DNA from: a virus | IMG/VR virus record: IMGVR_UViG_3300009177_000112 | Coordinates: 1-24,359 of that record | DNA: 24,359 nt | Direction: 5' to 3' (one strand) | Shown: one piece after another, positions 4,951 through 13,329 of the stretch | How positions within the stretch are numbered: the stretch's first letter is position 1 | How the letters are laid out: each line of letters begins with the position of its first letter | Translations under genes and position numbers: made by a program | The notes under the pieces: generated by a model | Told to the model about the DNA's origin: nothing | Database searches by the model: none | Seen by the model: the letters and a program-made list of their open reading frames with translations, nothing else

Positions 4951-4961
4951 ATGGGGCGATC

Positions 4962-5165
4962 ATGGCAAAGCTAACAGCAGCAAAGCGTAACAATCTTTCG
5001 AAATCCTCTTTCGGCCTTCCTGGCTCTGGCAAATATCCAATGCCGGATAAAGCACATGCGGCTAACGCAAAAGCCCGCGCAACGCAGCAAGTGAATGCGG
5101 GTAATCTGTCGCCATCTTCCAAGGCCAAGATCGATGCTAAAGCCAACAAGATCCTCAAAAAATAA
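4962..5165 (+). CDS. Small basic phage protein, DUF6582-like (67 aa)
   Basis: It begins 11 bp after the terminator, with GGGGCG (4953-4958) as ribosome binding site. The pattern MAKLTAAKRNNLSKSSFGLP, then GKYPMPDKAHAANAKARA, followed by a lysine-rich helical end, is typical of small basic phage proteins (SYPIPDxxHARNALxR). The function is unknown; the charge suggests nucleic-acid binding or packaging with DNA. Confidence 0.7.
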   Translation: MAKLTAAKRNNLSKSSFGLPGSGKYPMPDKAHAANAKARATQQVNAGNLSPSSKAKIDAKANKILKK

Positions 5166-5167
5166 TC

Positions 5168-5320
5168 ATGCCTTGGACTCCCAAACAAAACCGGCTATTC
5201 CAAGCCGCTGCGCATAATCCCAAGATTGCTAAAAGCGCTGGCATTCCACAAAGCACGGCAAAGAAACTTGCCGCAGAAGGCGTAAAGAAAACATCTTTGT
5301 CAAAGCCAACAAAGAAGTAA
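5168..5320 (+). CDS. Small basic phage protein (50 aa)
   Basis: A 50-codon frame starts 2 bp after the previous stop. The product begins MPWTPKQNRLFQAAAHNP, then KIAKSAGIPQSTAKKLAAEG and a Lys-rich end. This pattern (MPWTxxQxRLFRAAAHNPxIAKxxGIxQ) is frequent in short-tailed phages of proteobacteria, next to a DUF6582-like gene as here. It is probably a small helix-turn-helix-like, DNA-associated protein. No experimental function is known to me. Confidence 0.65.
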   Translation: MPWTPKQNRLFQAAAHNPKIAKSAGIPQSTAKKLAAEGVKKTSLSKPTKK

Positions 5321-5378
5321 GTTGCCCATAAGGTAGCAAAACGGCATACTTTCGGTAACTCATCAAGAGGTGCTGAAT

Positions 5379-6164
5379 ATGAATGCCGAATACGATACCG
5401 CAATAGCTTCGCTGGGCAACTATGGTGTCTTTGTACGCCGCGTCACAGGACTGGGGCAAGTCACCATTGCGGGAACTGGAGTCGCTGCCAATGACATTTG
5501 GCCCAATGGTGGCCTTTATCCTTGGATGACGGGCCTAACAACGCTTGAAGTTGTCTCATCCAGTGCAAACGATTCGGCAGCAGGAACCGGCGCACGCACA
5601 GTTACCATTAGCGGCCTGGATGCGACATACACTGAAATTAGCTCCACGGTCACGATGAACGGGACGACGGCAGTTGTCATTCCAATTCAATTCCTTCGCG
5701 TCAATTCCATCTCAATAGCTTCCAACGGCACAAGCCGCCGCAATGAAGGAACAATCACCGTTCGAGATTCGCCAGGCGGCACGGCTCGCTCGATCATTCC
5801 AATTGCATCGGTAGCCGATTTAAGTCCAGCCATTTCCAAACAGGCGCAATATACCGTGCCTGCTAACCATACGTTGCTCATTTACGACATTGATATACAG
5901 ATCAATTCGTCTGCTGGTGGTGGCGGACAGTCTAAAGGCGCGGACGTTCTTTTCTATTTCGCCAGTTCGAATACGAGTCTGCCTATTCGTCTGCCGCGAG
6001 CATTGACCTGCACTGATATCGGCAACGGCAAAAGCCTGGACCCGAAAACACAAGTGCCAGTGCTTGAGAAAACTGATTTCGGACTGCGAGCAAGCTATAC
6101 GAGTGCAGCAGGCGTAATTCTTTCCGGCTCATGGGAAGGATTGTTATTCCGTCGCACTGCATAA
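5379..6164 (+). CDS. Beta-rich virion-type protein of unknown function (261 aa)
   Basis: ATG 5379 has AAGAGGTG (5365-5372) 6 bp upstream; a GTG at 5370 lies inside that site. The segment SSSANDSAAGTGARTVTISG, then LDATYTEISSTVTMNGTT, followed by further strand-rich sequence, resembles domains seen in phage particle proteins. The C-terminus repeats strand-turn units (DFGLRASYTSAAGVILSGSW). It may decorate the particle or belong to the spike or fibre. It lies upstream of terminase, away from the tail genes, which is unusual for a fibre component. Confidence 0.55.
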   Translation: MNAEYDTAIASLGNYGVFVRRVTGLGQVTIAGTGVAANDIWPNGGLYPWMTGLTTLEVVSSSANDSAAGTGARTVTISGLDATYTEISSTVTMNGTTAVVIPIQFLRVNSISIASNGTSRRNEGTITVRDSPGGTARSIIPIASVADLSPAISKQAQYTVPANHTLLIYDIDIQINSSAGGGGQSKGADVLFYFASSNTSLPIRLPRALTCTDIGNGKSLDPKTQVPVLEKTDFGLRASYTSAAGVILSGSWEGLLFRRTA

Positions 6165-6165
6165 G

Positions 6166-6174
6166 TGATACAAT
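6166..6174 (+). promoter_or_regulatory. Candidate extended -10 promoter before terS
   Basis: TGATACAAT fits the extended -10 pattern TGnTATAAT with one mismatch in the hexamer. No good -35 lies at 17 bp, which extended -10 promoters can tolerate. The start would be near 6181, giving a 34-nt leader to the terminase small subunit gene. Confidence 0.35.
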
Positions 6175-6214
6175 TTGGCAACTATTAACCTAGCTCGACA
6201 GCGAGGAAGATAAT

Positions 6215-6769
6215 ATGTCAGGCCAAAAAAGTCACAATGATTCCGCAGAGACACAAGAAGTATCCGAAAACACGGGATTAAACCAAGAAATTGTTAAATC
6301 GGTGCCGAAAAAGACTGGGCGTCCTTCAAAATATAGCGAATCCTTAGTGAATTCTATCTGCGAGCGTATAGCGAATGGTGAGCCATTGCGGCAAATCTGC
6401 CGTGAAGATGGAATGCCAGCTTGGACGACGATCTATAGCTGGATCAATGCGAATAAGGATCTTTCCGAACGCTTCGCGCATGCGCGTACTCTTGGTGAGG
6501 ACTGCATCGCCCAGGAATGCCTAGATATTGCTGATAACGCATCCAATGATTGGATGGAATATTACGATAAGGAAGGCGAATCGCTTGGCTGGAAATTGAA
6601 CGGTGATCATGTTCAGCGTTCTAAACTCCGAATCGAAACACGCCTAAAATTGCTGGCAAAATGGAATCCAAAGAAATGGGGCGAGAAACAATCGCTTGAA
6701 CATTCTGGCCCTGATGGTTCTCCACTTACCGTAGAGATTGTCCGATTTGGAGCACGTGATGAGCAATAA
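6215..6769 (+). CDS. terS: Terminase small subunit (184 aa)
   Basis: Residues 33-95 carry the usual helix-turn-helix of this family: GRPSKYSESLVNSICERIAN, then GEPLRQICREDGMPAWTTIY and SWINANKDLSERFAHAR. After it come ECLDIADNASNDWM and HVQRSKLRIETRLKLLAKWN, followed by PKKWGEK, all standard. The protein recognises the packaging site and hands DNA to the large subunit. The ribosome binding site is GAGGAAG (6203-6209). The first 30 residues are an acidic, low-complexity extension. The gene overlaps the next small gene by 11 bp. Confidence 0.93.
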   Translation: MSGQKSHNDSAETQEVSENTGLNQEIVKSVPKKTGRPSKYSESLVNSICERIANGEPLRQICREDGMPAWTTIYSWINANKDLSERFAHARTLGEDCIAQECLDIADNASNDWMEYYDKEGESLGWKLNGDHVQRSKLRIETRLKLLAKWNPKKWGEKQSLEHSGPDGSPLTVEIVRFGARDEQ

Positions 6770-6986
6770 TAATGGCTATGAAATTATTGAAATCACATCA
6801 CAAATCGCTCTTTCCGAAGAAGAAATTAAGCTTCGAATGTATGACGATTGCTTGATGACATATAAGAATCTTTCTAAGAATTGCACTGATGCAGAGAAAG
6901 AAAGAATGTGGGAGATTCTTACATCCCGTGGCGATGAGAAACTAATGTACGGCCCTAAGCCTAGTGATGAGAATCAGGCTTCCTAA
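6759..6986 (+). CDS. Small acidic protein between terS and terL (75 aa)
   Basis: ATG 6759 follows GGAG (6749-6752). The product (ITSQIALSEEEIKLRMYDDC, then LMTYKNLSKNCTDAEKERMW) is acidic and helical, with no recognised motif. It overlaps terS at its start and terL at its end (20 bp), so the three are probably translated in sequence. It may be a helper of the terminase complex, but that is only suggested by position. Confidence 0.6.
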   Translation: MSNNNGYEIIEITSQIALSEEEIKLRMYDDCLMTYKNLSKNCTDAEKERMWEILTSRGDEKLMYGPKPSDENQAS

Positions 6987-8325
6987 TAATTGGGAGCCAC
7001 GCAGCTATCAAATGGCTGCTTGGAACTACCTAGAACGAGGCGGCAAGCATGCCGAATTGGTATGGCATCGCCGAGCTGGCAAGGATGAGGTTGGCCTTCA
7101 TCGTACAGCGGTAGCTGCTTTCGAACGAGTAGCGACCTATTGGTACATGCTCCCCCAAGCTGCTCAGGCCCGCAAAGCTATTTGGGATGCGATCAATCCT
7201 CATACTGGTAAGCGACGGATTGACGAAGTATTCCCGCTTGAATTGCGATCCAATACACGTGAACAAGACATGATGATCAAGTTTCGCAATGGCGCAACTT
7301 GGCAAGTCTTAGGATCAGACAATTTCAATTCTGCTGTTGGTTCTCCACCTGCTGGTGTGGTTTATTCCGAATGGGCATTGGCTAATCCAGCAGCCCGTGC
7401 TTACTTACGCCCAATCCTTGCAGAAAATTGTGGGTGGCAAATTTACAACACTACGCCACGTGGTAAAAATCATGCATTCCGTACTTATGAAACTGCCTTA
7501 ACTTTGCCTGGCGCATTTGCACAGCGACTGACGGCATTAGAGACTGGCATCTTCACACTTGAGCAATTAGAAGCTGAGCGAGCAATTTATGTCGCTGACT
7601 ATGGTGAGGATCAAGGTAATGCACTATTTGAACAAGAATTCATGTGCAGCTTTGAGGCGGCAATTCTCGGTGCATATTATGGTGCCGAGCTTCGTCGGGC
7701 TAATGAAGAAGGCAGAATGGTTCATAACCTATGGGACGAGAATCTCAAAGTTCATGTCGCATTCGACCTCGGTTATGACGATGATACAGCTATCTGGTTC
7801 TTCCAAGTCTCGCGTAACCAAGTCCGATTCATCGATTGTTATTCAGCTAGTGGGCAAGACGTCGAGCATTACTCCAAGATCCTGCGTGACAAGCCATATT
7901 GCTATGCTGAGCATATCTGGCTGCCACACGATGCTAAAGCCAAGACATTGGCAGCTCGAGGAAAGAGTGTAGAGCAACAATTCCGCGATTTAGGGTGGAA
8001 ACCGCGCATTACTCCTGATCTTTCTTTGCAAGTCGGGATACAAGCTGCTCGTAAAACTTTTCCACAAGCATACTTTGATGTGGGAAAATGCACAGGAATT
8101 GATGCATTGACACAATATCGACGCGAGTGGGATCAGGATAAACGATGCTTCCGTGATCATCCATTGCACGATTGGACTAGTCACTATGCAGACGCATTCC
8201 GCTATGCTTGTATCGTTTGGCGCGAGGAAATGGCTCCAAAAGTGCAAGAAGTGGCAAAATATGCTACACATCAGACAATTGACCAGATTATTGCGGCGCA
8301 TCGTCGCCAGAAATACGGAGACTGA
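6967..8325 (+). CDS. terL: Terminase large subunit (452 aa)
   Basis: The start ATG 6967 gives MRIRLPNNWEPRSYQMAAW, the usual opening of this family. W33-HRRAGK-D40 is the variant Walker A of phage packaging ATPases. VVYSEW (131-136, E135) is the Walker B with catalytic glutamate. The C-terminal RNase H-like nuclease carries D267 (AFDLGYDDDT), D322 (WLPHDAKAKT) and D409 (HYADAFRYA). The enzyme pumps DNA into the prohead and cuts the concatemer. Length and motifs are complete, so it should be active. Confidence 0.96.
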   Translation: MRIRLPNNWEPRSYQMAAWNYLERGGKHAELVWHRRAGKDEVGLHRTAVAAFERVATYWYMLPQAAQARKAIWDAINPHTGKRRIDEVFPLELRSNTREQDMMIKFRNGATWQVLGSDNFNSAVGSPPAGVVYSEWALANPAARAYLRPILAENCGWQIYNTTPRGKNHAFRTYETALTLPGAFAQRLTALETGIFTLEQLEAERAIYVADYGEDQGNALFEQEFMCSFEAAILGAYYGAELRRANEEGRMVHNLWDENLKVHVAFDLGYDDDTAIWFFQVSRNQVRFIDCYSASGQDVEHYSKILRDKPYCYAEHIWLPHDAKAKTLAARGKSVEQQFRDLGWKPRITPDLSLQVGIQAARKTFPQAYFDVGKCTGIDALTQYRREWDQDKRCFRDHPLHDWTSHYADAFRYACIVWREEMAPKVQEVAKYATHQTIDQIIAAHRRQKYGD

Positions 8326-8327
8326 CC

Positions 8328-8570
8328 ATGCAACTGACATTCTCGACATATAGCGGATATATTGCCGTCACTCCATCGGATACAACTCGTCTTAATTGCC
8401 GAGCAATTTATGTAGCGGGAACTGGAGATGTGGCATTGTCTGTCGATGGCACGACGGCGTCTGTAGTATTCAAGACAGTTCCAGGCGGAGCAATTCTGCC
8501 GATTAATCTGGATCAGGGCCGCATTCTAGCTACTGGCACTACCGCAACCAATATCGTTGCCCTGCAATAA
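8328..8570 (+). CDS. Spike-base-like small beta protein (80 aa)
   Basis: VTPSDTTRLNCRAIYVAGTG, then DVALSVDGTTASVVFKTVPG and ATGTTATNIVALQ, is the pattern of small beta proteins annotated as spike base proteins of the RCAP_rcc01079 type in gene transfer agents and many phages (PCRALYVGxxGDVxV..VTFxxVPAGxILPV..ATGTTAT.IVALY). It lies between terL and portal and meets the portal start as TAATG. A role as a small virion or spike component is likely; the family call is from pattern memory. Confidence 0.6.
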   Translation: MQLTFSTYSGYIAVTPSDTTRLNCRAIYVAGTGDVALSVDGTTASVVFKTVPGGAILPINLDQGRILATGTTATNIVALQ

Positions 8571-10828
8571 TGGCTGACATTAACGCATCTGCTGGTGGTC
8601 AGGTTGAGACTGTCGAAGAATTCGGCATGTCTCCGCAGCGCAAAGTAGCTCGATGGCTGCTTGAACTTGATTTGGCCGATAAGCGCGAAAAGGATTGGCG
8701 AAAGCGTTGTGCTGAAATCTGGGAGAAATACCGCCAGAAAGATTACAAACGCAATCCATTCAATATCATCTGGAGCAACACGGATACGCTGTTGCCATCC
8801 ATTTACAATAGCCAGCCTAAACCGGATGTACGCCGCCGCTTCCGTGACGCTGATCCGGTGGGCAAAGCTGTATCGGAAGTACTGAGCCGAGCGTTGGAAT
8901 TCTCGCTCGACACCTACGACTTTAACTCGGTAATGACTGCTGATGTTCTGGATATGCTGCTGCCAGGGCGTGGTGTCTCGCGTGTGCGTTATGTTCCGAG
9001 CTTGCGTGAATCGGCTGAAATCCGCGAAGAACTGCCGGATGATCGCATTGAAGGCCAGACAAATGAAGATGACGATCAACCGCCATCAGAAGAGTTAGCA
9101 TGGGAGCAAGTCATTGCAGAACACGTGCAATGGGATGACTATCGCGAAGGCCCAGGTAAAACATGGGACGAGATCCCATGGTTAGGCTATAAGCATCGCA
9201 TGACTCGCGAAGAGCTAGTGCAGAAGTTCGGCGAAGAAATTGGTAATGCGGTGACGATGGATGCAAGCGCCGATGAAGAAGTGACCAAGCATCGCGATGA
9301 AGTGATCCGTGAAATCTTCAAGACTGCTGTAGTATGGGAAATCTGGGATAAGGATACTCGCAAGGTAATCTTTGTCAGTTCTGGCTATCGTGTAGGTCTA
9401 TTGAATGAAATCGATGATCCGCTCAACCTTATTGGCTTCTTCCCTTCTCCTCGTCCTCTTCGTGCAATCCGTGATTCTTCCAGCAATTGTCCTATTCCGC
9501 TGCCTGACTACTATCGTCAGCAGGAAGAAGAGCTAAATAAGATCACCAATCGCATCGGGCGTCTGATTAATGGTCTGAAGCTGCGCGGTGTCTATGACGC
9601 TACGCTGACGGAATTGTCTGAGCTGATGCGTGGTGAGGATAATGATCTGATCGCAGCGCAGAATGTCACTGAACTGCTGGAGCGTGGCGGTCTGGAGCGC
9701 GCTATCTGGTTCATGCCTATTGAACAGGCAGCTAATGTTCTAATGGCGCTCTATCAGCAGCGTGACCAGGTCAAGCAGACCATCTACGAAATCACGGGCA
9801 TTTCGGACATCATGCGCGGCGCTACGCAGGCGCAAGAATCGGCTACGGCCCAGCGTATCAAAGCCAACTTCGGCAGTATTCGCGTGCGTGATGACCAGGC
9901 TGAAGTGCAGCGATATGTAAGAGATATCCTACGCATCAAAGCTGAAATTATTGCTGAGCGCTTCCAGCCTGAAACTCTTTATGCGATGACTGGCTTGCAA
10001 TTCCCTGATGCTCAACAGAAGCAACAGGCGATGATGCAGTATCAGCAGCAGGCACAAATGGCTCAGCAGCAAGGTCAGCAGCCTCCGCCGCCACCTCAGA
10101 TCGCGAATATCCCAAGCTGGCAAGAAATCATCGGCGTGATGCGTGATGATGCGATGCGCACGTTCAAAGTGGATATTGAGACGGATTCGACTGTCGCGGC
10201 CGCAATGGAAGACGATATGTCCGGCTTACAAGAGGCAATGACTGGTCTTGTAGGTCTGATCAATGGCTTCGGGCCGGTCGTGCAGCAAGGCGCAATGCCA
10301 ATCGATACGCTGAAAGAATTGATGCTAGTTGTCGTTCGTCGCTCGCGGATGGGTAATGCCATCGAGGACGCGATTGAGAAGATCCAGCAACCGCCTCCGA
10401 AGCAGGATCAACCGGCGCCAGCAGTTCAAGTTGCTCAGATCAAGGCTCAGCAAGACGATAAGAGCGCTCAGCAAGACGCTCAGCTTGAACAAGCAAAACT
10501 TGCGTCTGAAGAACGATTGGCTGAGAAGCAAGCTCAACTTGATGCCTGGGTAGCTCAACAACAGCAAATCGCGCAGCAACAGCAAGCCGAAGCTCAGGCG
10601 CGAGTAGACCTACAAGTTAAGCAGATGGAATTTGCCATGGAACAGCGCATGGGCCAGATGCAAGCAATGTTGGCCGAGCAAAGCAAAGAACGTGATCGAC
10701 AATTGCAGATCATCTTGCAGACCATGAAGGGCGAACAAGCTATCCAAACGGCTGAAATCGGCAAATTGACGGTAGAGACGCCTGATCAAGCTGCTGCAGC
10801 ACAGGGAGACTTCAATGCCGGTGTATGA
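8570..10828 (+). CDS. Portal protein, P22-like (752 aa)
   Basis: Its size, place after terL and content match the large portals of P22-like phages. The N-terminal helical part (LADKREKDWRKRCAEIWEKY) is followed by NPFNIIWSNTDTLLPSIYNS and a stem/clip region around DYYRQQEEELNKITNRIGRL. GISDIMRGATQAQESATAQR then precedes a long Gln-rich end. Residues about 480-512 and 600-720 are rich in Gln, Ala and Lys and should form the helical barrel or coiled coil. Twelve copies form the DNA channel at one head vertex. The end overlaps the FmdB-like gene by 14 bp. Confidence 0.92.
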   Translation: MADINASAGGQVETVEEFGMSPQRKVARWLLELDLADKREKDWRKRCAEIWEKYRQKDYKRNPFNIIWSNTDTLLPSIYNSQPKPDVRRRFRDADPVGKAVSEVLSRALEFSLDTYDFNSVMTADVLDMLLPGRGVSRVRYVPSLRESAEIREELPDDRIEGQTNEDDDQPPSEELAWEQVIAEHVQWDDYREGPGKTWDEIPWLGYKHRMTREELVQKFGEEIGNAVTMDASADEEVTKHRDEVIREIFKTAVVWEIWDKDTRKVIFVSSGYRVGLLNEIDDPLNLIGFFPSPRPLRAIRDSSSNCPIPLPDYYRQQEEELNKITNRIGRLINGLKLRGVYDATLTELSELMRGEDNDLIAAQNVTELLERGGLERAIWFMPIEQAANVLMALYQQRDQVKQTIYEITGISDIMRGATQAQESATAQRIKANFGSIRVRDDQAEVQRYVRDILRIKAEIIAERFQPETLYAMTGLQFPDAQQKQQAMMQYQQQAQMAQQQGQQPPPPPQIANIPSWQEIIGVMRDDAMRTFKVDIETDSTVAAAMEDDMSGLQEAMTGLVGLINGFGPVVQQGAMPIDTLKELMLVVVRRSRMGNAIEDAIEKIQQPPPKQDQPAPAVQVAQIKAQQDDKSAQQDAQLEQAKLASEERLAEKQAQLDAWVAQQQQIAQQQQAEAQARVDLQVKQMEFAMEQRMGQMQAMLAEQSKERDRQLQIILQTMKGEQAIQTAEIGKLTVETPDQAAAAQGDFNAGV

Positions 10829-11198
10829 GTCCCGTTGCCGAGCATGCGGATCAGTGCATGAATATTTCCGCACCATCGCTAATTGCATGGATACACCGGT
10901 CTGCTGCGCAGCGCCGACTGAAAAGGTGATTCTGACAGCTCCTTTCGGCCAAGTTGATTTGCCAGGCTACGAGTCACCGATTACTGGCGAATGGATCGAA
11001 GGGCGAACTGCACGGCGCAATGATCTAGCAAAGCATGGCTGCCGTCCATGGGAAGGCATGGAACAGGAACAAAAGCATGCCGCCCAAGCTCGGGCAAAGA
11101 TTGATGCACAAATCGACAAAGAAATTGAAACTGCTGCCGTCGATGCATGGCAGGCGCTGAAACCGGAACAACGAAAGGCGCTTGAAAGCGCAAACTGA
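10815..11198 (+). CDS. FmdB-like zinc-ribbon protein (127 aa)
   Basis: The opening MPVYESRCRACGSVHEYFRT, with C8-x2-C11 and later C24 and the pair C30-C31, is the FmdB-like zinc ribbon. SPITGEWIEGRTARRNDLAK and HGCRPWEGM follow, a pairing found in phage proteins placed between portal and scaffold. The C-terminal 50 residues are a charged helix. It starts inside the portal gene. Its role in head assembly is unknown. Confidence 0.75.
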   Translation: MPVYESRCRACGSVHEYFRTIANCMDTPVCCAAPTEKVILTAPFGQVDLPGYESPITGEWIEGRTARRNDLAKHGCRPWEGMEQEQKHAAQARAKIDAQIDKEIETAAVDAWQALKPEQRKALESAN

Positions 11199-11221
11199 TT
11201 TTGTAACCAACGGAGAAAACC

Positions 11222-12274
11222 ATGGCTGATATCGAACAGGCGACCCTGGACGACGAAACCACGCAAGAGCCTGAGCAATCAATGGAAGACACCATTGCTG
11301 CGACTTGGGAAGCTATTCAAGCACGTGATTCTGGGGAAGAAGAAGTAACTGAGGAACCAGAATCTCGTACTCGGGATGAACAAGGCAAGTTCAAGGCGAA
11401 AGAGCAGGAAGAAGCGCCTGAGCAAACTCAGCAAATCGAACAGACTCAGCAAACAACCGAGCAAGGACAAGTCCCAGGTTGGATGCAAATGGGCCTGCGC
11501 AAAGCTGAAGCTGAAGCCGTGGCAAAAGCTCCGAAGGAAGCACAGGAAGCATTCGAACGTCGCATGCGCGAAAGCCAGGAAGGTCTCAAACGCATGCATG
11601 AGCAGCTAGGCCCAAAAGCTCAAGCTGCCGACCAATTTGAGCAGGCAATTGCGCCATTTAAGCAAACAATGGCACAACTTGGCGTCGAACCGCACATTGC
11701 AGTACAAAATGTGCTTGCAGCAGAACATGGCTTGCGCTATGGTAACGAACAGCAACGTGCAACTCATGCGTTGCAATTGATGAATTCGTACGGTATCAAT
11801 CTGAATACGCTGTTTGCGATTGCAAGTGGCAATCAATCACCGGCTCAACAGCAGGTGGCCATTCCCCAACCTCAACAGCAAAGAGATTTTAGCAGTGCAG
11901 TCGATGAGGCTGTCGAAGCGCGTTTCGCCCAACAGGAAATCGCTCAATTCGCGTCTCAACCAGGTCATGAGCATTTTGAAGAACTGCGTCCGTTGATGGC
12001 ATCCCTGATGACATCAGGCGCTGCGCAGAAACTTGACGATGCTTATGACCAAGCCCTTCGTGCGCATCCAGTTCATGGACAAGCTTGGCTGACCAAACAG
12101 TTAGCAGATCAAGAAGCCCAGCGAAAAGCGGAAGCAACGAAGAAAGCACAGGAGGCTCGCCGAGCCGCTGCTCCGAATGTTGCCCGTCGTGGCACTCTTC
12201 CAGCAGCAAAAGCGGTGGGCACCATTGATGACACGATCCGCGAGACGGCACAACGTCTTGGATTGATTTCTTAA
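11222..12274 (+). CDS. Scaffolding protein (350 aa)
   Basis: The ribosome binding site is GGAGAAA (11211-11217). The protein is acidic and Glu/Gln-rich at the N-terminus (EEVTEEPESRTRDEQGKFKA) and helical throughout. Its C-terminus is basic (KKAQEARRAAAPNVARRGTL), the charge pattern needed to bind the coat protein. It lies directly before the coat gene with an AAAGGAG site between, the standard order. Scaffolds guide prohead assembly and are then removed. No protease domain is visible here or nearby, so release is probably without cleavage, as in P22. Confidence 0.82.
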   Translation: MADIEQATLDDETTQEPEQSMEDTIAATWEAIQARDSGEEEVTEEPESRTRDEQGKFKAKEQEEAPEQTQQIEQTQQTTEQGQVPGWMQMGLRKAEAEAVAKAPKEAQEAFERRMRESQEGLKRMHEQLGPKAQAADQFEQAIAPFKQTMAQLGVEPHIAVQNVLAAEHGLRYGNEQQRATHALQLMNSYGINLNTLFAIASGNQSPAQQQVAIPQPQQQRDFSSAVDEAVEARFAQQEIAQFASQPGHEHFEELRPLMASLMTSGAAQKLDDAYDQALRAHPVHGQAWLTKQLADQEAQRKAEATKKAQEARRAAAPNVARRGTLPAAKAVGTIDDTIRETAQRLGLIS

Positions 12275-12285
12275 AGGAGTAAAAC

Positions 12286-13281
12286 ATGGCCTCTCCCGGT
12301 CAAAGCACGCTGTTTAACAGCTTTACGGAACTGGTATCGACCACTTACCGTAATCACTCGAAAGAAGTAGCAGACAACGTTTCCAAGCACAATGCTCTGT
12401 TCCGCCGTATGACGGAAAAAGGCAAGATTCGCTTGGAAGATGGTGGTCTGTCCATCGTCCAGCCTCTGGACTACGCGAACAACTCGACCTATCAGCGCTA
12501 TTCCGGCTTTGATGTGCTGAACATCAATGCTGTAGATGTGCTGTCGGCAGCCGAATACCCATGGCGTCAAGTCGCCGTGAACGTCGCTGCTTCCGGTCTG
12601 GAAATTCGTACCAACTCGGGCGCAAACCGCATTATCAACTTCGTGAAAGCGAAGATCAAAAATGCTCAGCGTTCCATGGCTAACGGTCTGTCGGTCGATA
12701 TCTATTCGGACGGCACCGCAGCTAACCAGATCAACGGTCTGCAAGCGCTTATCGCCGATGCTGGCACCGGTACTGTGGGTGGTATCAATTCCACCACTTT
12801 CCCATTCTGGCAAAACGCCGTGCAATCTGCTGCTGCTCCGATCCAAGGTGGTGGTGCGATTACTCCAGGCCCAACCACGATTGAATCGCTGATGCTGCCG
12901 ATGTACATCCGCCTGACTCGTGGCATGGATCAACCTGACATGATCGTGATGTCCGATGACTACTTCGCGTTCTTCGAGCAATCGCAGACTTCGCTGAAGC
13001 GTTATTCGAGCGATACCGGTCCTACCACTGGCACTGCTGGCTTCGTGAGCCTGAAATACAAGAATGCTGACGTGTTCTTCGATTCCTCGGGTGGTATCCC
13101 AGCACAGCACGCCTATTTCATCAACACCGACTACATGGATCTCGTCGTGCATCAGGATGCGAACATGGAAATCATGCCAGAACTGCGCTCGGTGAATCAG
13201 GATGCAATCGTGATCCCTATTCTGTTCCAGGGCAATCTGTGCGTTTCTAACCGTTTTTTGCAAGGGGTCATGAAGAGTTGA
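12286..13281 (+). CDS. Major capsid (coat) protein (331 aa)
   Basis: AAAGGAG stands 7 bp upstream, one of the strongest sites in the window, as expected for the most abundant product. DNVSKHNALFRRM, EDGGLSIVQPLDYANNSTYQ, RYSGFDVL and YPWRQVAVNVAASGLEIRTN form the conserved N-terminal half of the coat family in BPP-1-like short-tailed phages. MDQPDMIVMSDDYFAFFE and the C-terminal DAIVIPILFQGNLCVSNRFL are also typical. The fold is expected to be HK97-like. The codon choice is more GC-rich than in the following HNH gene. Confidence 0.9.
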   Translation: MASPGQSTLFNSFTELVSTTYRNHSKEVADNVSKHNALFRRMTEKGKIRLEDGGLSIVQPLDYANNSTYQRYSGFDVLNINAVDVLSAAEYPWRQVAVNVAASGLEIRTNSGANRIINFVKAKIKNAQRSMANGLSVDIYSDGTAANQINGLQALIADAGTGTVGGINSTTFPFWQNAVQSAAAPIQGGGAITPGPTTIESLMLPMYIRLTRGMDQPDMIVMSDDYFAFFEQSQTSLKRYSSDTGPTTGTAGFVSLKYKNADVFFDSSGGIPAQHAYFINTDYMDLVVHQDANMEIMPELRSVNQDAIVIPILFQGNLCVSNRFLQGVMKS

Positions 13282-13289
13282 GCAGGGCG

Positions 13290-13298
13290 TGTTAAAAT
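13290..13298 (+). promoter_or_regulatory. Candidate extended -10 promoter of the HNH gene
   Basis: TGTTAAAAT fits TGnTATAAT with a single mismatch in the hexamer. No useful -35 is present at 16-18 bp. The predicted start, about 7 bp downstream (near 13305), falls inside the left arm of the hairpin that masks the start codon. Confidence 0.45.
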
Positions 13299-13329
13299 AT
13301 GGCGTTGTTCATTTTATGGAGAACGCCAT
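13299..13329 (+). promoter_or_regulatory. Hairpin hiding the ribosome binding site and AUG of the HNH gene
   Basis: ATGGCGTT (13299-13306) is the exact complement of AACGCCAT (13322-13329). The right arm includes the first two bases of the start codon at 13328, and the Shine-Dalgarno GGAG (13318-13321) is held in the loop next to the stem. Read-through RNA from the head genes would form it. RNA starting at about 13305 would not. Confidence 0.6.

Larger units (their letters stand above)
4457..4961 (+). other. 505-bp late-leader region: structured RNA, repeat/palindrome, terminator
   Basis: No convincing protein gene is present. It contains element B (4459-4595), a repeat-flanked long hairpin (4604-4733) and short hairpins (TGGCC/GGCCA near 4754-4772, GCCGG/CCGGC near 4800-4818, GCCAG/CTGGC near 4890). 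It also has a weak promoter-like sequence (4830-4858) and an intrinsic terminator (4921-4950) just before the first late gene. Two frames of 45-49 codons exist but run through the repeats and have poor start signals. The position and the terminator recall the lambda pR'-tR' leader. Confidence 0.6.

Noticed and set aside
12271-13263. 330-codon minus-strand frame opposite the coat gene
   Set aside because: It is a codon-bias shadow of the highly expressed coat gene, with His/Arg-rich unstructured composition and no start signal.
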